Shown: positions 7,701 through 15,585 of the stretch, piece by piece
How positions within the stretch are numbered: position 1 is the stretch's first letter
Layout: every line of letters starts with the position of its first letter
Source of the DNA: VFKE01 sp043758025
GTDB lineage: Bacteria > Verrucomicrobiota > Verrucomicrobiia > Verrucomicrobiales > Verrucomicrobiaceae
Assembly: GCA_043758025.1 (NCBI GenBank)
Contig: JAYVOH010000087.1
Location: 1 to 15,585 of the forward strand
Direction of reading: 5' to 3'
Length of the DNA stretch: 15,585 nt
The notes under the pieces: model-generated
What the model saw: the letters and a program-made list of their open reading frames with translations, nothing else
Told to the model about the DNA's origin: nothing
Database searches by the model: none
Position numbers and translations under genes: made by a program

Positions 7701-8097
7701 CAACATGGTCGCTCAGAAGGACTGGTTTGATCCTTATCTCGCGGGCATCGACCCCAAGACGCACCGCCACTATCAGGAGATGGGCCGGAACTTGAAGAAG
7801 ACACTGGTCTTCAAAACCGGTGTCTCACCGCTGGGCCTGCTTAAGAACGCGCTCGAATACGCGCTGCATGACAATGCCAAACTCACGGGTGTTTTTGAAG
7901 ACATCAAAGCGGAGTTTCATTTCGCGGAAGCCAAGTCATTGCTAACCGATACGAAGGTCATCAATGATTTCCGCAACACGCGGGTCGCGCATCAGGAGAG
8001 GCCGCTGACGAATCCTGCGGAGGCAAAGATGGCACTCCTGCAATGGGTGCAGGGATTGAACCGCTTGTGGCTGGTGGGACGGGTGCCGCAGTCATAA
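4702..8097 (+). CDS. res: Type III-like restriction helicase-nuclease (Res) with C-terminal HEPN-like domain
   Basis: A 1131-residue SF2 helicase-nuclease, the Res partner of the upstream Mod. Helicase motifs in order: Walker A TGSGKT (150-155), DEAHH (296-300), SATP (334-337), REGWDVKNVTTIVPLRPY, and motif VI QTLGRGLRR (527-535). A PD-(D/E)xK nuclease follows: PDFF with D831, then VETKGQ with E845 and K847. Type III Res translocates or diffuses with Mod on DNA and cleaves near head-to-head sites. Typical Res proteins are about 900-1000 residues and end near the nuclease; this one continues about 200 residues. The helical tail holds DFRNTRVAH, an R-N-x4-H motif (R1091, N1092, H1097), the signature of HEPN ribonucleases. 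ATG 4702 is preferred; a GTG at 4684 adds six residues. No Shine-Dalgarno is seen. The frame ends 5 bases from the converging rpoD stop. Confidence 0.92.
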   Translation: MSEALTIKTESLEPLFAAWEEPTKHRVRAESGVGADERQGRRPSHIAIAQNLRAEVKMWRESFYPAASDTSRQLLNHWFGRTHSVGGNEFRYYFCQREAVETMVYLKEVRGVDCLSQLIAEFGGANAETAALGVTEDEDSWTRYAFKMATGSGKTKVMSLAIVWSYFHALRESDSPMAKHFVVVAPNLTVFERLKEDFKPEGGGPDIFDNDPLIPVEWRGDWNLTTVLQDEASGASTGGTLYLTNIHRLFDNSKKRESGEMHDWMGPTVSKAKALDTSAALRERITGHQRVMVLNDEAHHVWDPDSAWNEAIKYLHDTIRKRTGGGLVAQLDFSATPKDNKANYFKHIVCDTPLGEAVDAGIVKTPIIGRAGKLVEQATDNAAWKYEMHLKLGYERWLKSRDEWLKSGKKPLLFVMCEDTKAADEITSRLNGDAVFKELNGRAINLHTNLKGKINKRTGAFEPNEKDISDEDLKALRKLSRELDGNSSQYFCIVSVLMLREGWDVKNVTTIVPLRPYSSKAGILPEQTLGRGLRRMTPPGQANEVVAVIEHEAFARLYRDELAQEGLNIEMVDVEQVPTTTVSIYPDTAKKDAATLDIAIPRLTAANQTLPVLGPIALAEVQTAFSSYKPLPIGEHGPSEVQYEGRHLITGEVVEHMKVSLSLLESGYGAISFFVQELEHICKVKGTHQVLAPLVEKFLETMIFGKAVSLFDQAVIKRLADSDVREHVRAVFVPMIRAKTVQQLLRKVETVPVSLTSWKAYQVTTSERRPVRQAGRTIFNLVPCNRTLESAFVELADKASDVAAFAKNAGPQCLRIDYLSDGMRLAFYTPDFFVRTTPDQYYLVETKGQVDKDVPVKARAAVEWCKAASTKQVKWEYVFVPEGVFQRFQGHTMAELVRMCAPSLNDLINEKKFQEDLPLFAGQGLLEAKADEKQAIVDEKLLSSLPDRLRKAADEAISLYRFFEKKQGVNYAPIFTALLGVVDETAKGLILQKLTKHMPNNMVAQKDWFDPYLAGIDPKTHRHYQEMGRNLKKTLVFKTGVSPLGLLKNALEYALHDNAKLTGVFEDIKAEFHFAEAKSLLTDTKVINDFRNTRVAHQERPLTNPAEAKMALLQWVQGLNRLWLVGRVPQS

Positions 8098-8102
8098 GCT
8101 CT

Positions 8103-9947
<1,845 letters not shown>

Positions 9948-11774
9948 TTAACCAAATGGGACGGGAATATCTGGAAGTCGCGAGCGACGGTCAAGACATT
10001 CTTTGAGATGCTGCGTTTCCGCAAAAAGTTGCGCGATCTTCGTCGCACTCAATCCCGGCTCCTTGAGCTGGGTCTGAGCGCGTTGATAACGATTTTGCAG
10101 CCGCTTGGTTTCCAGTGCTTCCAGCGCATGCTGCGCATCCGTCAAGCCTCCGGGAACTTTCGGCTGTGACAGTAAACGACTGAGCGCCAGCTCCTCCTCA
10201 CGGCTCAAGGTGCTCATGAATGCGGCGATTTTTGTGGGGTCGGCCAGATCGGTCGTTGAACGCCAGATCAGCCCCAGCAATTCCGTGCCGCCGACTTCAT
10301 CAACGATCTGGGCGTGTTCGTTCTGCCGCAACCAACGCAGAATTTCCTCATCCGATAAAGCCAGACGCACCAGCAGCAGCGCTGTTTTGTCCTGGGGCGG
10401 CAGAGGTTGTGCTGGCTCAGTCGTGTTGGAGGTGAAACGTGCAGTTTGAGGCGCTGTTTTCGCAAGCCGCGCAATCTGTCGCCGATAATCACTTTCTGGA
10501 ATGCCGAGGCGCAGCGACACTTTTTGGATGGCCGCATCACGCGCGATGTTGTTGTCGAGCAGGCGGATCATTTCTGCCATGTCAGCGGCAAACTTGGTCT
10601 TCTCCCGTGTTTCATTCAGGTTCCGGTGCTCGCCCGCGAAATCCATCATGTGGTCAAAGAAATCGCGCGCATCATCGAGCTTGGCTTTGAAGACATCGGC
10701 ACCTTGATTGCGGATGAGTGAGTCCGGGTCTTCTCCTTGCGGAAGCGGTGCGACTTTCACGATGATGCCGGTGGGCGCGAGGATGACAAAGGCACGCTCG
10801 GCGGCCTTGAAGCCCGCAGCGTCGGAATCGAAGCAGAGCACGACTTCCTCAGCGTGGCGCTTCAAAGAGCGCGCATGAAATTCCGTGAAGGCCGTGCCGA
10901 GGGGCGCGACGACATTTTCAAATCCGTGCTCGAACGCGGTGATAAGATCAAGCTGGCCTTCACAGACGATGGCGCGTCCGGCCTTGATGATCGCGCGCTT
11001 GGATTTGTCGAGCCCGAAGAAAACCTTGCTCTTGCTGAAAATGACCGTTTCCGGGGAGTTGAGATATTTGGCTGATTTCGCCTCGGGATCGAGCAAGCGA
11101 CCGCTGAAGGCGATGACCTCGCCGTAGTCGTTCCGAATGGGAAACATCAGGCGGTGTCTGAAGCGAGGATAGGTTTCGCCAGGACGGGAGGAGTCCTCGT
11201 CACCGCGAGCAAGGATGCCAGCGGCGACGAGCAGGTTCTCCGTATATTTTTTTTCCAGCGCCCATTCCCGCAACGGATCGCCGCCATTGGGCGCATAGCC
11301 CATCTGCCAGTTCTTCGCGACCGCCGGACTGATGCCACGTGACTTCAGATAAGCACGCGCGGGTTCGGCCCCGGGCGATTTCATCAGAAGGAGATGATAC
11401 CATTCGGCGATGTCCGAATGAACTTTGAGAATAGCTTTGCGCACTTTCGCATCGCGCTCGGCATTTTCATTCCAGACTTCCTCCTCGATGCGGATGCCCG
11501 CAGCTTCGCCCAGTCGCCGCACGGCTTCGATAAATGCCAGGCCATCGTGCTCCATGACGAAACGAATGGCCGTGCCAGACGCGCCGCAGCCGAAGCAGTG
11601 ATAAAAATTCCGGTGTGGATGCACATAGAAGGACGGGCTTTTTTCCTGATGAAAGGGACACAGCCCGCGCCAACTGGTGCCGACGCGCCGCAACTTCACC
11701 GAGCGACCGACGAGGTCCACGATATCCGTGGCCGCGAGGATTTGCTGCAGTGTTTCTTCCGGGATGCGGGGCAT
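9948..11774 (-). CDS. dnaG: DNA primase
   Basis: A 608-residue DnaG primase that makes RNA primers for replication at the fork. The N-terminal CHC2 zinc ribbon uses C39, H42, C60 and C63 (LCPFH ... YHCFGCG). The TOPRIM catalytic core shows CEGQLDLI with E272 and FDSDAAG with D316 and D318, followed by EDPDSLI. The C-terminal 150 residues are variable, matching a helicase-binding domain. The frame is open for 47 codons further upstream, but those codons read through the heptamer repeat and into the preceding gene. The ATG at 11774 gives the canonical MPRIPEETLQQILAATDIVDLVG start. The leader has no Shine-Dalgarno; a five-copy 7-base repeat starts 6 bases before the ATG. The stop abuts the rpoD ATG, giving the well-known dnaG-rpoD pairing, here without rpsU. 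Confidence 0.98.
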   Translation of the reverse strand: MPRIPEETLQQILAATDIVDLVGRSVKLRRVGTSWRGLCPFHQEKSPSFYVHPHRNFYHCFGCGASGTAIRFVMEHDGLAFIEAVRRLGEAAGIRIEEEVWNENAERDAKVRKAILKVHSDIAEWYHLLLMKSPGAEPARAYLKSRGISPAVAKNWQMGYAPNGGDPLREWALEKKYTENLLVAAGILARGDEDSSRPGETYPRFRHRLMFPIRNDYGEVIAFSGRLLDPEAKSAKYLNSPETVIFSKSKVFFGLDKSKRAIIKAGRAIVCEGQLDLITAFEHGFENVVAPLGTAFTEFHARSLKRHAEEVVLCFDSDAAGFKAAERAFVILAPTGIIVKVAPLPQGEDPDSLIRNQGADVFKAKLDDARDFFDHMMDFAGEHRNLNETREKTKFAADMAEMIRLLDNNIARDAAIQKVSLRLGIPESDYRRQIARLAKTAPQTARFTSNTTEPAQPLPPQDKTALLLVRLALSDEEILRWLRQNEHAQIVDEVGGTELLGLIWRSTTDLADPTKIAAFMSTLSREEELALSRLLSQPKVPGGLTDAQHALEALETKRLQNRYQRAQTQLKEPGLSATKIAQLFAETQHLKECLDRRSRLPDIPVPFG

Positions 11775-11780
11775 GTAAGA

Positions 11781-11815
11781 AAGGATGAAGGCTGAAGGAT
11801 GAAGGCTGAAGGATG
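11781..11815. repeat. five-copy heptamer array upstream of dnaG
   Basis: Five exact consecutive 7-base units alternate AAGGATG and AAGGCTG on the plus strand. On the mRNA strand this is an unbroken CTTCATC/CTTCAGC tract ending 6 bases before the dnaG ATG, where a ribosome binding site is expected. Such heptamer arrays recall the STRR repeats described in cyanobacteria; any relationship is only by form. Confidence 0.9.
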
Positions 11816-11844
11816 AATCGCAACGCAGATCGCATGGGAGACGC

Positions 11845-12273
11845 TTATATTTCTTCCAGCGCGTCGGCGACTGCGGATTGAATCGGACGCGGGCCATCGC
11901 CCCCGAGTTTTTCATCCAGTGCCTCCAGCCTCTGAATCAGATCGGCGACATGCTTGCGCGGATAAGGACCGCCGGCTGCGGAGCAAAAATGGGTTCGGCA
12001 CCCGAAGGGCCGGTGCGCATAAATGGTGCAGCGGCCATTCCTTCCGAGCATAGGACATGATCCGTCATCACGAAGCGTGAGTTTTTTGCGGCCACTGGCC
12101 CGGACACCCGCGGCCGCAAAGGAGGCCTCGCCTTTGGTGAGCATTGGCGTTTTTCCCGTTAGTAGAAACTGGCAACACTCCGTGCGCATCGTGCAGGTGC
12201 GATCCAGCGTCCGATCGCTGAGGACGGCATAAATGGCCTTGATTTCAGAATGGGGCGCAAGGGGGACGTTCAT
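11845..12273 (-). CDS. YkgJ-family cysteine cluster protein
   Basis: A 142-residue protein with the Cys pattern of the CxxCxxCC / YkgJ family (PF03692-type), thought to bind zinc or an iron-sulfur centre. Visible cysteines are C27, C33 and C34 (CTMRTECC), C73 (GSCPML), C82 (GRCTIYAHRPFGCR), C92 and C97. The order CPML...CTIY..RPF.CR is the family hallmark. Its biochemical role is not established. The gene precedes dnaG by 70 bases on the same strand, so it is likely the first gene of a ykgJ-dnaG-rpoD transcript, in the slot where rpsU sits in many bacteria. The only plausible start is ATG 12273, with no Shine-Dalgarno. Its promoter should be in the AT-rich region 12274-12482. Confidence 0.88.
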   Translation of the reverse strand: MNVPLAPHSEIKAIYAVLSDRTLDRTCTMRTECCQFLLTGKTPMLTKGEASFAAAGVRASGRKKLTLRDDGSCPMLGRNGRCTIYAHRPFGCRTHFCSAAGGPYPRKHVADLIQRLEALDEKLGGDGPRPIQSAVADALEEI

Positions 12274-12335
12274 GCAGCGAAAGCACTATTAAACCAGATG
12301 AAGAGGACGCGCCCGAAGGAAAGGGTATTTATTTA

Positions 12336-12351
12336 AGATCACCAGATCACC
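12336..12351. repeat. tandem 8-base repeat in the divergent region
   Basis: AGATCACC occurs twice head to tail, between the ykgJ start and the AT-rich block. It could be a regulator site, but two copies of eight bases are weak evidence. Confidence 0.35.
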
Positions 12352-12376
12352 AATCAAAACCAGCGCAAATATTATG

Positions 12377-12419
12377 ATAATTATAGTTTTACGCTTGCAA
12401 GTTGTTTTATTATAATTAT
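12377..12419. promoter_or_regulatory. AT-rich inverted repeat between divergent genes
   Basis: ATAATTATA (12377-12385) and its exact complement TATAATTAT (12411-12419) lie 25 bases apart in the AT-rich 12360-12425 block, in sharp contrast to the GC-rich surroundings. Each arm contains a TATAAT facing outward, so the pair could be back-to-back -10 boxes for ykgJ (minus) and the protease gene (plus), or an operator overlapping both. Confidence 0.45.
12388..12416 (+). promoter_or_regulatory. candidate sigma-70 promoter for the protease gene
   Basis: TTTACG (12388-12393, four of six matches to the -35 consensus), a 17-base spacer, and a perfect TATAAT (12411-12416). Transcription would start near 12423, giving a leader of about 60 bases to the ATG at 12483. 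It was picked by eye and is untested. Confidence 0.5.
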
Positions 12420-12482
12420 TGTAAGAGTGAGTTGTCCCTGAAATGACCTCTCGTTTACCAGCAACAACAGCCCAAATACTCC

Positions 12483-15032
12483 ATGAAACCAATATTAAAC
12501 TCCCTTCGCCTCCGGTTCATGCTGGTGGGTGTCGTTCTCAGCGCGGTCATCATACCCGCCGAGATGTCTTTCGGACAACCCGTAAACCGCAGGGGCAAGC
12601 CTTTCCCGACCATCAGTCTGCCTAAACCAGAGGCGGGAGCTGATATTATTACCGGACTTGGAGCACAGCTTCCAATATTGGCCGACTGGTATGGTCAGAC
12701 ACCTGATGAATTTCGAAAGACGGCGATGCGTGACAGGCACCTCCATATCGACCGGGCCGGTCACTTGAACTATGTGTGCGCCGCAGCTGTGGCCGTGGGC
12801 GGCGCCACTACCACTTGGGGTAACACCGGTATTGTATACACGGCCCCTTATCCTGACTCCCAGACGTTTACGCTGCATAGTAAAGCAGGGGCCACCAAGG
12901 TTATCTATCTTGACTTCAAGGGCCACACCACGACCGGAACTCTTTGGAACTCGAGTTACACTGCCGGTGCGAATATTGTGACTCCTCCTTACGATATCGA
13001 TGGAACCCCATCTTCATTCAGCACGCAGGAACTGGCGAACATTCAAGTCATCTGGCAGAGCGTGGCCGAAGACTTTGCACCCTTTGATGTGGATGTTACC
13101 ACAGAGGATCCGGGTATTGAAGCCCTGCGCAAGACCAGCGCTGCTGATCTAAACTATGGCGTCCGAGTGTGTATTGGAGGCAGCAGCATGGACTGGTTAG
13201 GTTTATCCTCAGGCGGCATCGCCTACCTGAACAGCTTTGACTGGGATTCTGACACACCCGCGTTTGTCTTCCCAGCCCAGCTTAGTGTGGGAAACCCGAA
13301 ATTTGTCGCGGAAGCTGCTTCGCATGAGGCGGGACACACCCTCAGCCTCCATCACAACGGACTGACCAACGGCACGGAATATTACAATGGGCAGGGCGAC
13401 TGGGCACCAATCATGGGGGCAAGCTATTATGTGAACATCACGCAATGGAGCAAGGGTGATTACACCGGTGCCAACAACATCGAGAATCAACTGGCTTTGA
13501 TCAGCGGATATTTGCCCTATCGCACGGATGCCGTGGGTAACAACATGGCCAGTGCCACCGCTTTGTCAGGAACATCAATTTCTACCACCGGTTTGATTGA
13601 GACCAACACCGATGTGGACGTTTACTCATTCACTACGGGAGCCGGCAATGTTTCACTAACCGCCAAGGCGGCAGGTCCCAATTCCGGCAATCTCAATCTG
13701 CTGCTCTCTCTCTACAACTCCAGTGGTGCCACCGTCACCACGGCGGGCCCCAGTGCGAGCGCCAATGGCGTGGCTCTTTCCACCAGTCTGGCCGCTGGCA
13801 CATATTTTGTGGCCGTAAATGGTGCAGGCAGCGGGGATTCATTCGCCACTGGATTCAGCAGCTACGGAAGCATTGGACAATTTTCCCTCGGCGGCACACT
13901 GGTTTCTGCCAGCAATCAGGCTCCAGTCGCGGTTGCCTCCAATTCCGCCCCCCTGACGGGACCCGGGCCACTTACGGTCAACTTCTCCAGCACCGGAAGC
14001 AGGGATCCTGACGGAACTATCGCCTCCTATAACTGGAGCTTCGGCGATGGCACAAGCTCAACGGTATCCAGTCCGGCACATGCTTATTCGGCGATTGGAA
14101 CCTACACAGCCACCTTGATCGTTTACGATAACAGCGGCACAGCATCCGCGCCTGCCAGCGTCACGGTGACTGTCAATGCCAACAAGGTCCCGGTGGCGGT
14201 GGCATCGAATTCGGCTCCTCTGACCGGCCCCGCCCCGCTGGCCGTGGCATTCTCCAGCGCCGGAAGCAATGACCCGGATGGCACCATCGCATCTTATAAC
14301 TGGAGCTTCGGCGATGGCTATGGATCATCGGGTGTTAACCCTTCGCATAGCTACACCGCGAATGGCACTTACACTGCCACGCTGACGGTGACTGATAACC
14401 TTGGGGCTGCATCCGCTCCCACCAGTGTCATCATCACCGTTGCTAATCCGAATGCCGCACCGACTGCCGTCGCTTCCGCCAACATAACTACGGGAGTTGC
14501 TCCCTTGGCAGTGACATTCTCCAGCACGGGCAGCAAAGATATTGATGGCACTATCGCTTCGTATAGCTGGAACTTCGGCGACGGCACCAGTTCCACTTTG
14601 GCCAGTCCAGCGCATTCTTACACCACGGCAGGAACTTATACCGCAACGCTGGTGGTGACCGACAATAAAGGTGCACCCTCCGCTCCTGCGTCTGTAACCA
14701 TCATCGCGAAGCCCGCGCCATCGGTTAATATCTCAGCGCTTACCATTATCAAGACCAAGGGGTCGACCGGCACCTATGCGACTGCGACTGCGACTGTGAG
14801 AGATCAGACCGGGGCATTGAAATCCAGCGCAACCGTATATGGCACCTGGTCCGGTTTGGTGATCAGCACAACTTCTGGAATAACAGCCACCAGCGGAACC
14901 ATTGCGTTCAAATCAGCGGCCACGACGAAGGTCGGGACTCTTACATTCAAAGTTACGAAAATCGTGCTCTCAGGCTTCGTATACGATGCCACGAAAGACA
15001 CCATAAACACGGTTTCGATCGCGGTTCCCTAA
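12483..15032 (+). CDS. secreted metzincin-like protease with PPC-like and three PKD domains
   Basis: An 849-residue exported protein. An N-terminal signal peptide (about residues 1-31) has basic residues, then the hydrophobic MLVGVVLSAVIIPA. The catalytic part (about 135-335) contains the zinc motif HEAGHTLSLHH with H281, E282, H285 and H291, and a downstream M311 in IMGASY that may be the metzincin Met-turn. The family's usual Gly three residues after the third position of the motif is Ser288. A beta-rich pre-peptidase C-terminal (PPC)-like domain follows (about 350-475, DVDVYSFTTG...GTYFVAVNG). Three PKD repeats come next (about 479-566, 567-653, 654-741), each with DPDGTIASYNWSFGDG or a close variant. 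The C-terminal 108 residues form an unassigned beta-rich module. The substrate is unknown; extracellular or surface protein degradation is likely. It appears to be transcribed alone from the divergent AT-rich region. No Shine-Dalgarno precedes ATG 12483. Confidence 0.88.
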   Translation: MKPILNSLRLRFMLVGVVLSAVIIPAEMSFGQPVNRRGKPFPTISLPKPEAGADIITGLGAQLPILADWYGQTPDEFRKTAMRDRHLHIDRAGHLNYVCAAAVAVGGATTTWGNTGIVYTAPYPDSQTFTLHSKAGATKVIYLDFKGHTTTGTLWNSSYTAGANIVTPPYDIDGTPSSFSTQELANIQVIWQSVAEDFAPFDVDVTTEDPGIEALRKTSAADLNYGVRVCIGGSSMDWLGLSSGGIAYLNSFDWDSDTPAFVFPAQLSVGNPKFVAEAASHEAGHTLSLHHNGLTNGTEYYNGQGDWAPIMGASYYVNITQWSKGDYTGANNIENQLALISGYLPYRTDAVGNNMASATALSGTSISTTGLIETNTDVDVYSFTTGAGNVSLTAKAAGPNSGNLNLLLSLYNSSGATVTTAGPSASANGVALSTSLAAGTYFVAVNGAGSGDSFATGFSSYGSIGQFSLGGTLVSASNQAPVAVASNSAPLTGPGPLTVNFSSTGSRDPDGTIASYNWSFGDGTSSTVSSPAHAYSAIGTYTATLIVYDNSGTASAPASVTVTVNANKVPVAVASNSAPLTGPAPLAVAFSSAGSNDPDGTIASYNWSFGDGYGSSGVNPSHSYTANGTYTATLTVTDNLGAASAPTSVIITVANPNAAPTAVASANITTGVAPLAVTFSSTGSKDIDGTIASYSWNFGDGTSSTLASPAHSYTTAGTYTATLVVTDNKGAPSAPASVTIIAKPAPSVNISALTIIKTKGSTGTYATATATVRDQTGALKSSATVYGTWSGLVISTTSGITATSGTIAFKSAATTKVGTLTFKVTKIVLSGFVYDATKDTINTVSIAVP

Positions 15033-15051
15033 CAGCCTGTTGAAATAAGTA

Positions 15052-15143
15052 ACTCGGCCATCTTGGCTGAGTGTGCGACGGGGTTCGCTTCGCGGCTGCG
15101 CACCAGCCTGTAGTTGTCCTTCGATTCAGGCAAGATGCCTGAA
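15052..15143. repeat. twin-hairpin repeat after the protease gene
   Basis: Hairpin ACTCGGCCA-TCT-TGGCTGAGT (15052-15072, one mismatch in the stem) and hairpin TTCAGGCA-AGA-TGCCTGAA (15125-15143, perfect) have complementary loops and flank an imperfect GC-rich palindrome at 15071-15103. The first hairpin begins 20 bases after the protease stop and could help end transcription, although it lacks a T-tract. The rest of 15033-15215 shows no gene. Confidence 0.7.
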
Positions 15144-15215
15144 ATTGCCATTTCTGAGCAAGGGATGCGCAAGGTTTAGATCGCGCATAATTTTTGAAAC
15201 GTGGCAACGTGCCTG

Positions 15216-15585
15216 ATGAAACTGCCCGCCGTGTTTTTCAGTCTCGCCTTTTTGACTGGTGGATGCACCGGAGTTCCCAACAAGGATCAGGGTGGGCAGA
15301 AATCAGCCATATCCATGCCAGCTGCCAATTCCAAGCGTCACTACGAAAATGACTCCCTGTGGATTGATGACAATATTCCGGGGTCGCCTTCGGTTAAGAT
15401 CGTGCTCGGTGAGCAGAGGGTCTATTTTTACAAAGGCGGAAAACTTGCGGGCATGAGCCCAATTTCCACTGGCAACGAGGGCAACGCCACGACACCCGGT
15501 CATTTCCAAATCATCGAAATGGATCTCGATCATGAGTCCACGCTCTATGGCAACTACGTGGACGCCGCCGGGAAGGTCATTCAGT
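15216..15585 (+). CDS. L,D-transpeptidase (YkuD) lipoprotein, 3' end outside the window
   Basis: An open frame of 123 codons from ATG 15216 with no stop before the window edge. The N-terminus is a lipoprotein signal (hydrophobic VFFSLAFLTGG then C17), so the protein should be membrane-anchored in the envelope. From about residue 59 the sequence matches the start of a YkuD L,D-transpeptidase domain: VKIVLGEQRVYFYKGGKLAG, then SPISTGNEGN, TTPGHFQIIEMD and STLYGNYVD. These enzymes form 3-3 peptidoglycan cross-links or attach proteins to the wall, using a His and Cys in an S-H-G-C motif. That motif would lie beyond the edge, so activity cannot be judged. No Shine-Dalgarno is visible. The twin-hairpin repeat lies just upstream. 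Confidence 0.85.
   Translation, partial: MKLPAVFFSLAFLTGGCTGVPNKDQGGQKSAISMPAANSKRHYENDSLWIDDNIPGSPSVKIVLGEQRVYFYKGGKLAGMSPISTGNEGNATTPGHFQIIEMDLDHESTLYGNYVDAAGKVIQ

Noticed and set aside
6970..7770. A 266-codon minus-strand frame inside res
   Set aside because: It is antisense to conserved nuclease-domain coding sequence, with no recognisable motif; a shadow frame.
11775..11915. 47 extra in-frame codons upstream of the dnaG start
   Set aside because: They translate the heptamer repeat and overlap ykgJ. The canonical primase start is the ATG at 11774.
14776..14797. A short GCGACT triplicate near the end of the protease gene
   Set aside because: Three hexamer copies in frame within coding sequence; too short to suggest phase variation.
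14953..15207. An 84-codon minus-strand frame downstream of the protease gene
   Set aside because: It overlaps the protease C-terminus and the twin-hairpin repeat. The residues are simply the translation of the repeat.

Overview
The window reads as a chromosomal segment of a Verrucomicrobiota-like bacterium. The lineage is inferred, not proven. It rests on a dnaG-rpoD pair whose sigma factor has a long basic N-terminus, a secreted metalloprotease with PKD repeats, a YkuD-type lipoprotein, moderately high GC, dense families of small palindromic repeats, and an almost complete lack of Shine-Dalgarno sequences.

Layout. 1-135: a possible gene start running off the left edge on the minus strand, then a long inverted repeat. 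136-600 (minus): a glycine-cleavage H-like lipoyl protein. 701-1647 (plus): a small Cys-rich lipoprotein and RidA. 1648-2016: non-coding, with two strong hairpins. 2017-8097 (plus): a Type III-like restriction-modification module, with a Mod methyltransferase and a Res helicase-nuclease. Here the usual close mod-res junction is opened by 474 bases that hold a multi-hairpin repeat and an antisense HicB-like relic. 8103-12273 (minus): ykgJ-dnaG-rpoD, probably one operon, converging on res with only 5 bases between stops. 12274-12482: an AT-rich divergent promoter region. 12483-15032 (plus): a secreted metzincin-like protease with a PPC-like domain and three PKD domains. 15033-15215: another twin-hairpin repeat. 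15216-15585 (plus): the start of an L,D-transpeptidase lipoprotein cut by the window edge.

Functionally, the mod/res pair is the accessory, defence-like part, set among housekeeping genes (RidA, primase, primary sigma). Three points stand out. Res has an extra C-terminal domain carrying an R-N-x4-H motif of the HEPN ribonuclease type, so the enzyme may combine DNA restriction with an RNA-targeting or abortive function. The mod reading frame contains two in-frame twin-hairpin palindromic elements that are translated into the protein. The primary sigma factor carries two AT-hook-like motifs ahead of region 1.1. Two arrays of five 7-base repeats sit directly upstream of the gcvH-like and dnaG start codons, where a ribosome binding site would be expected.
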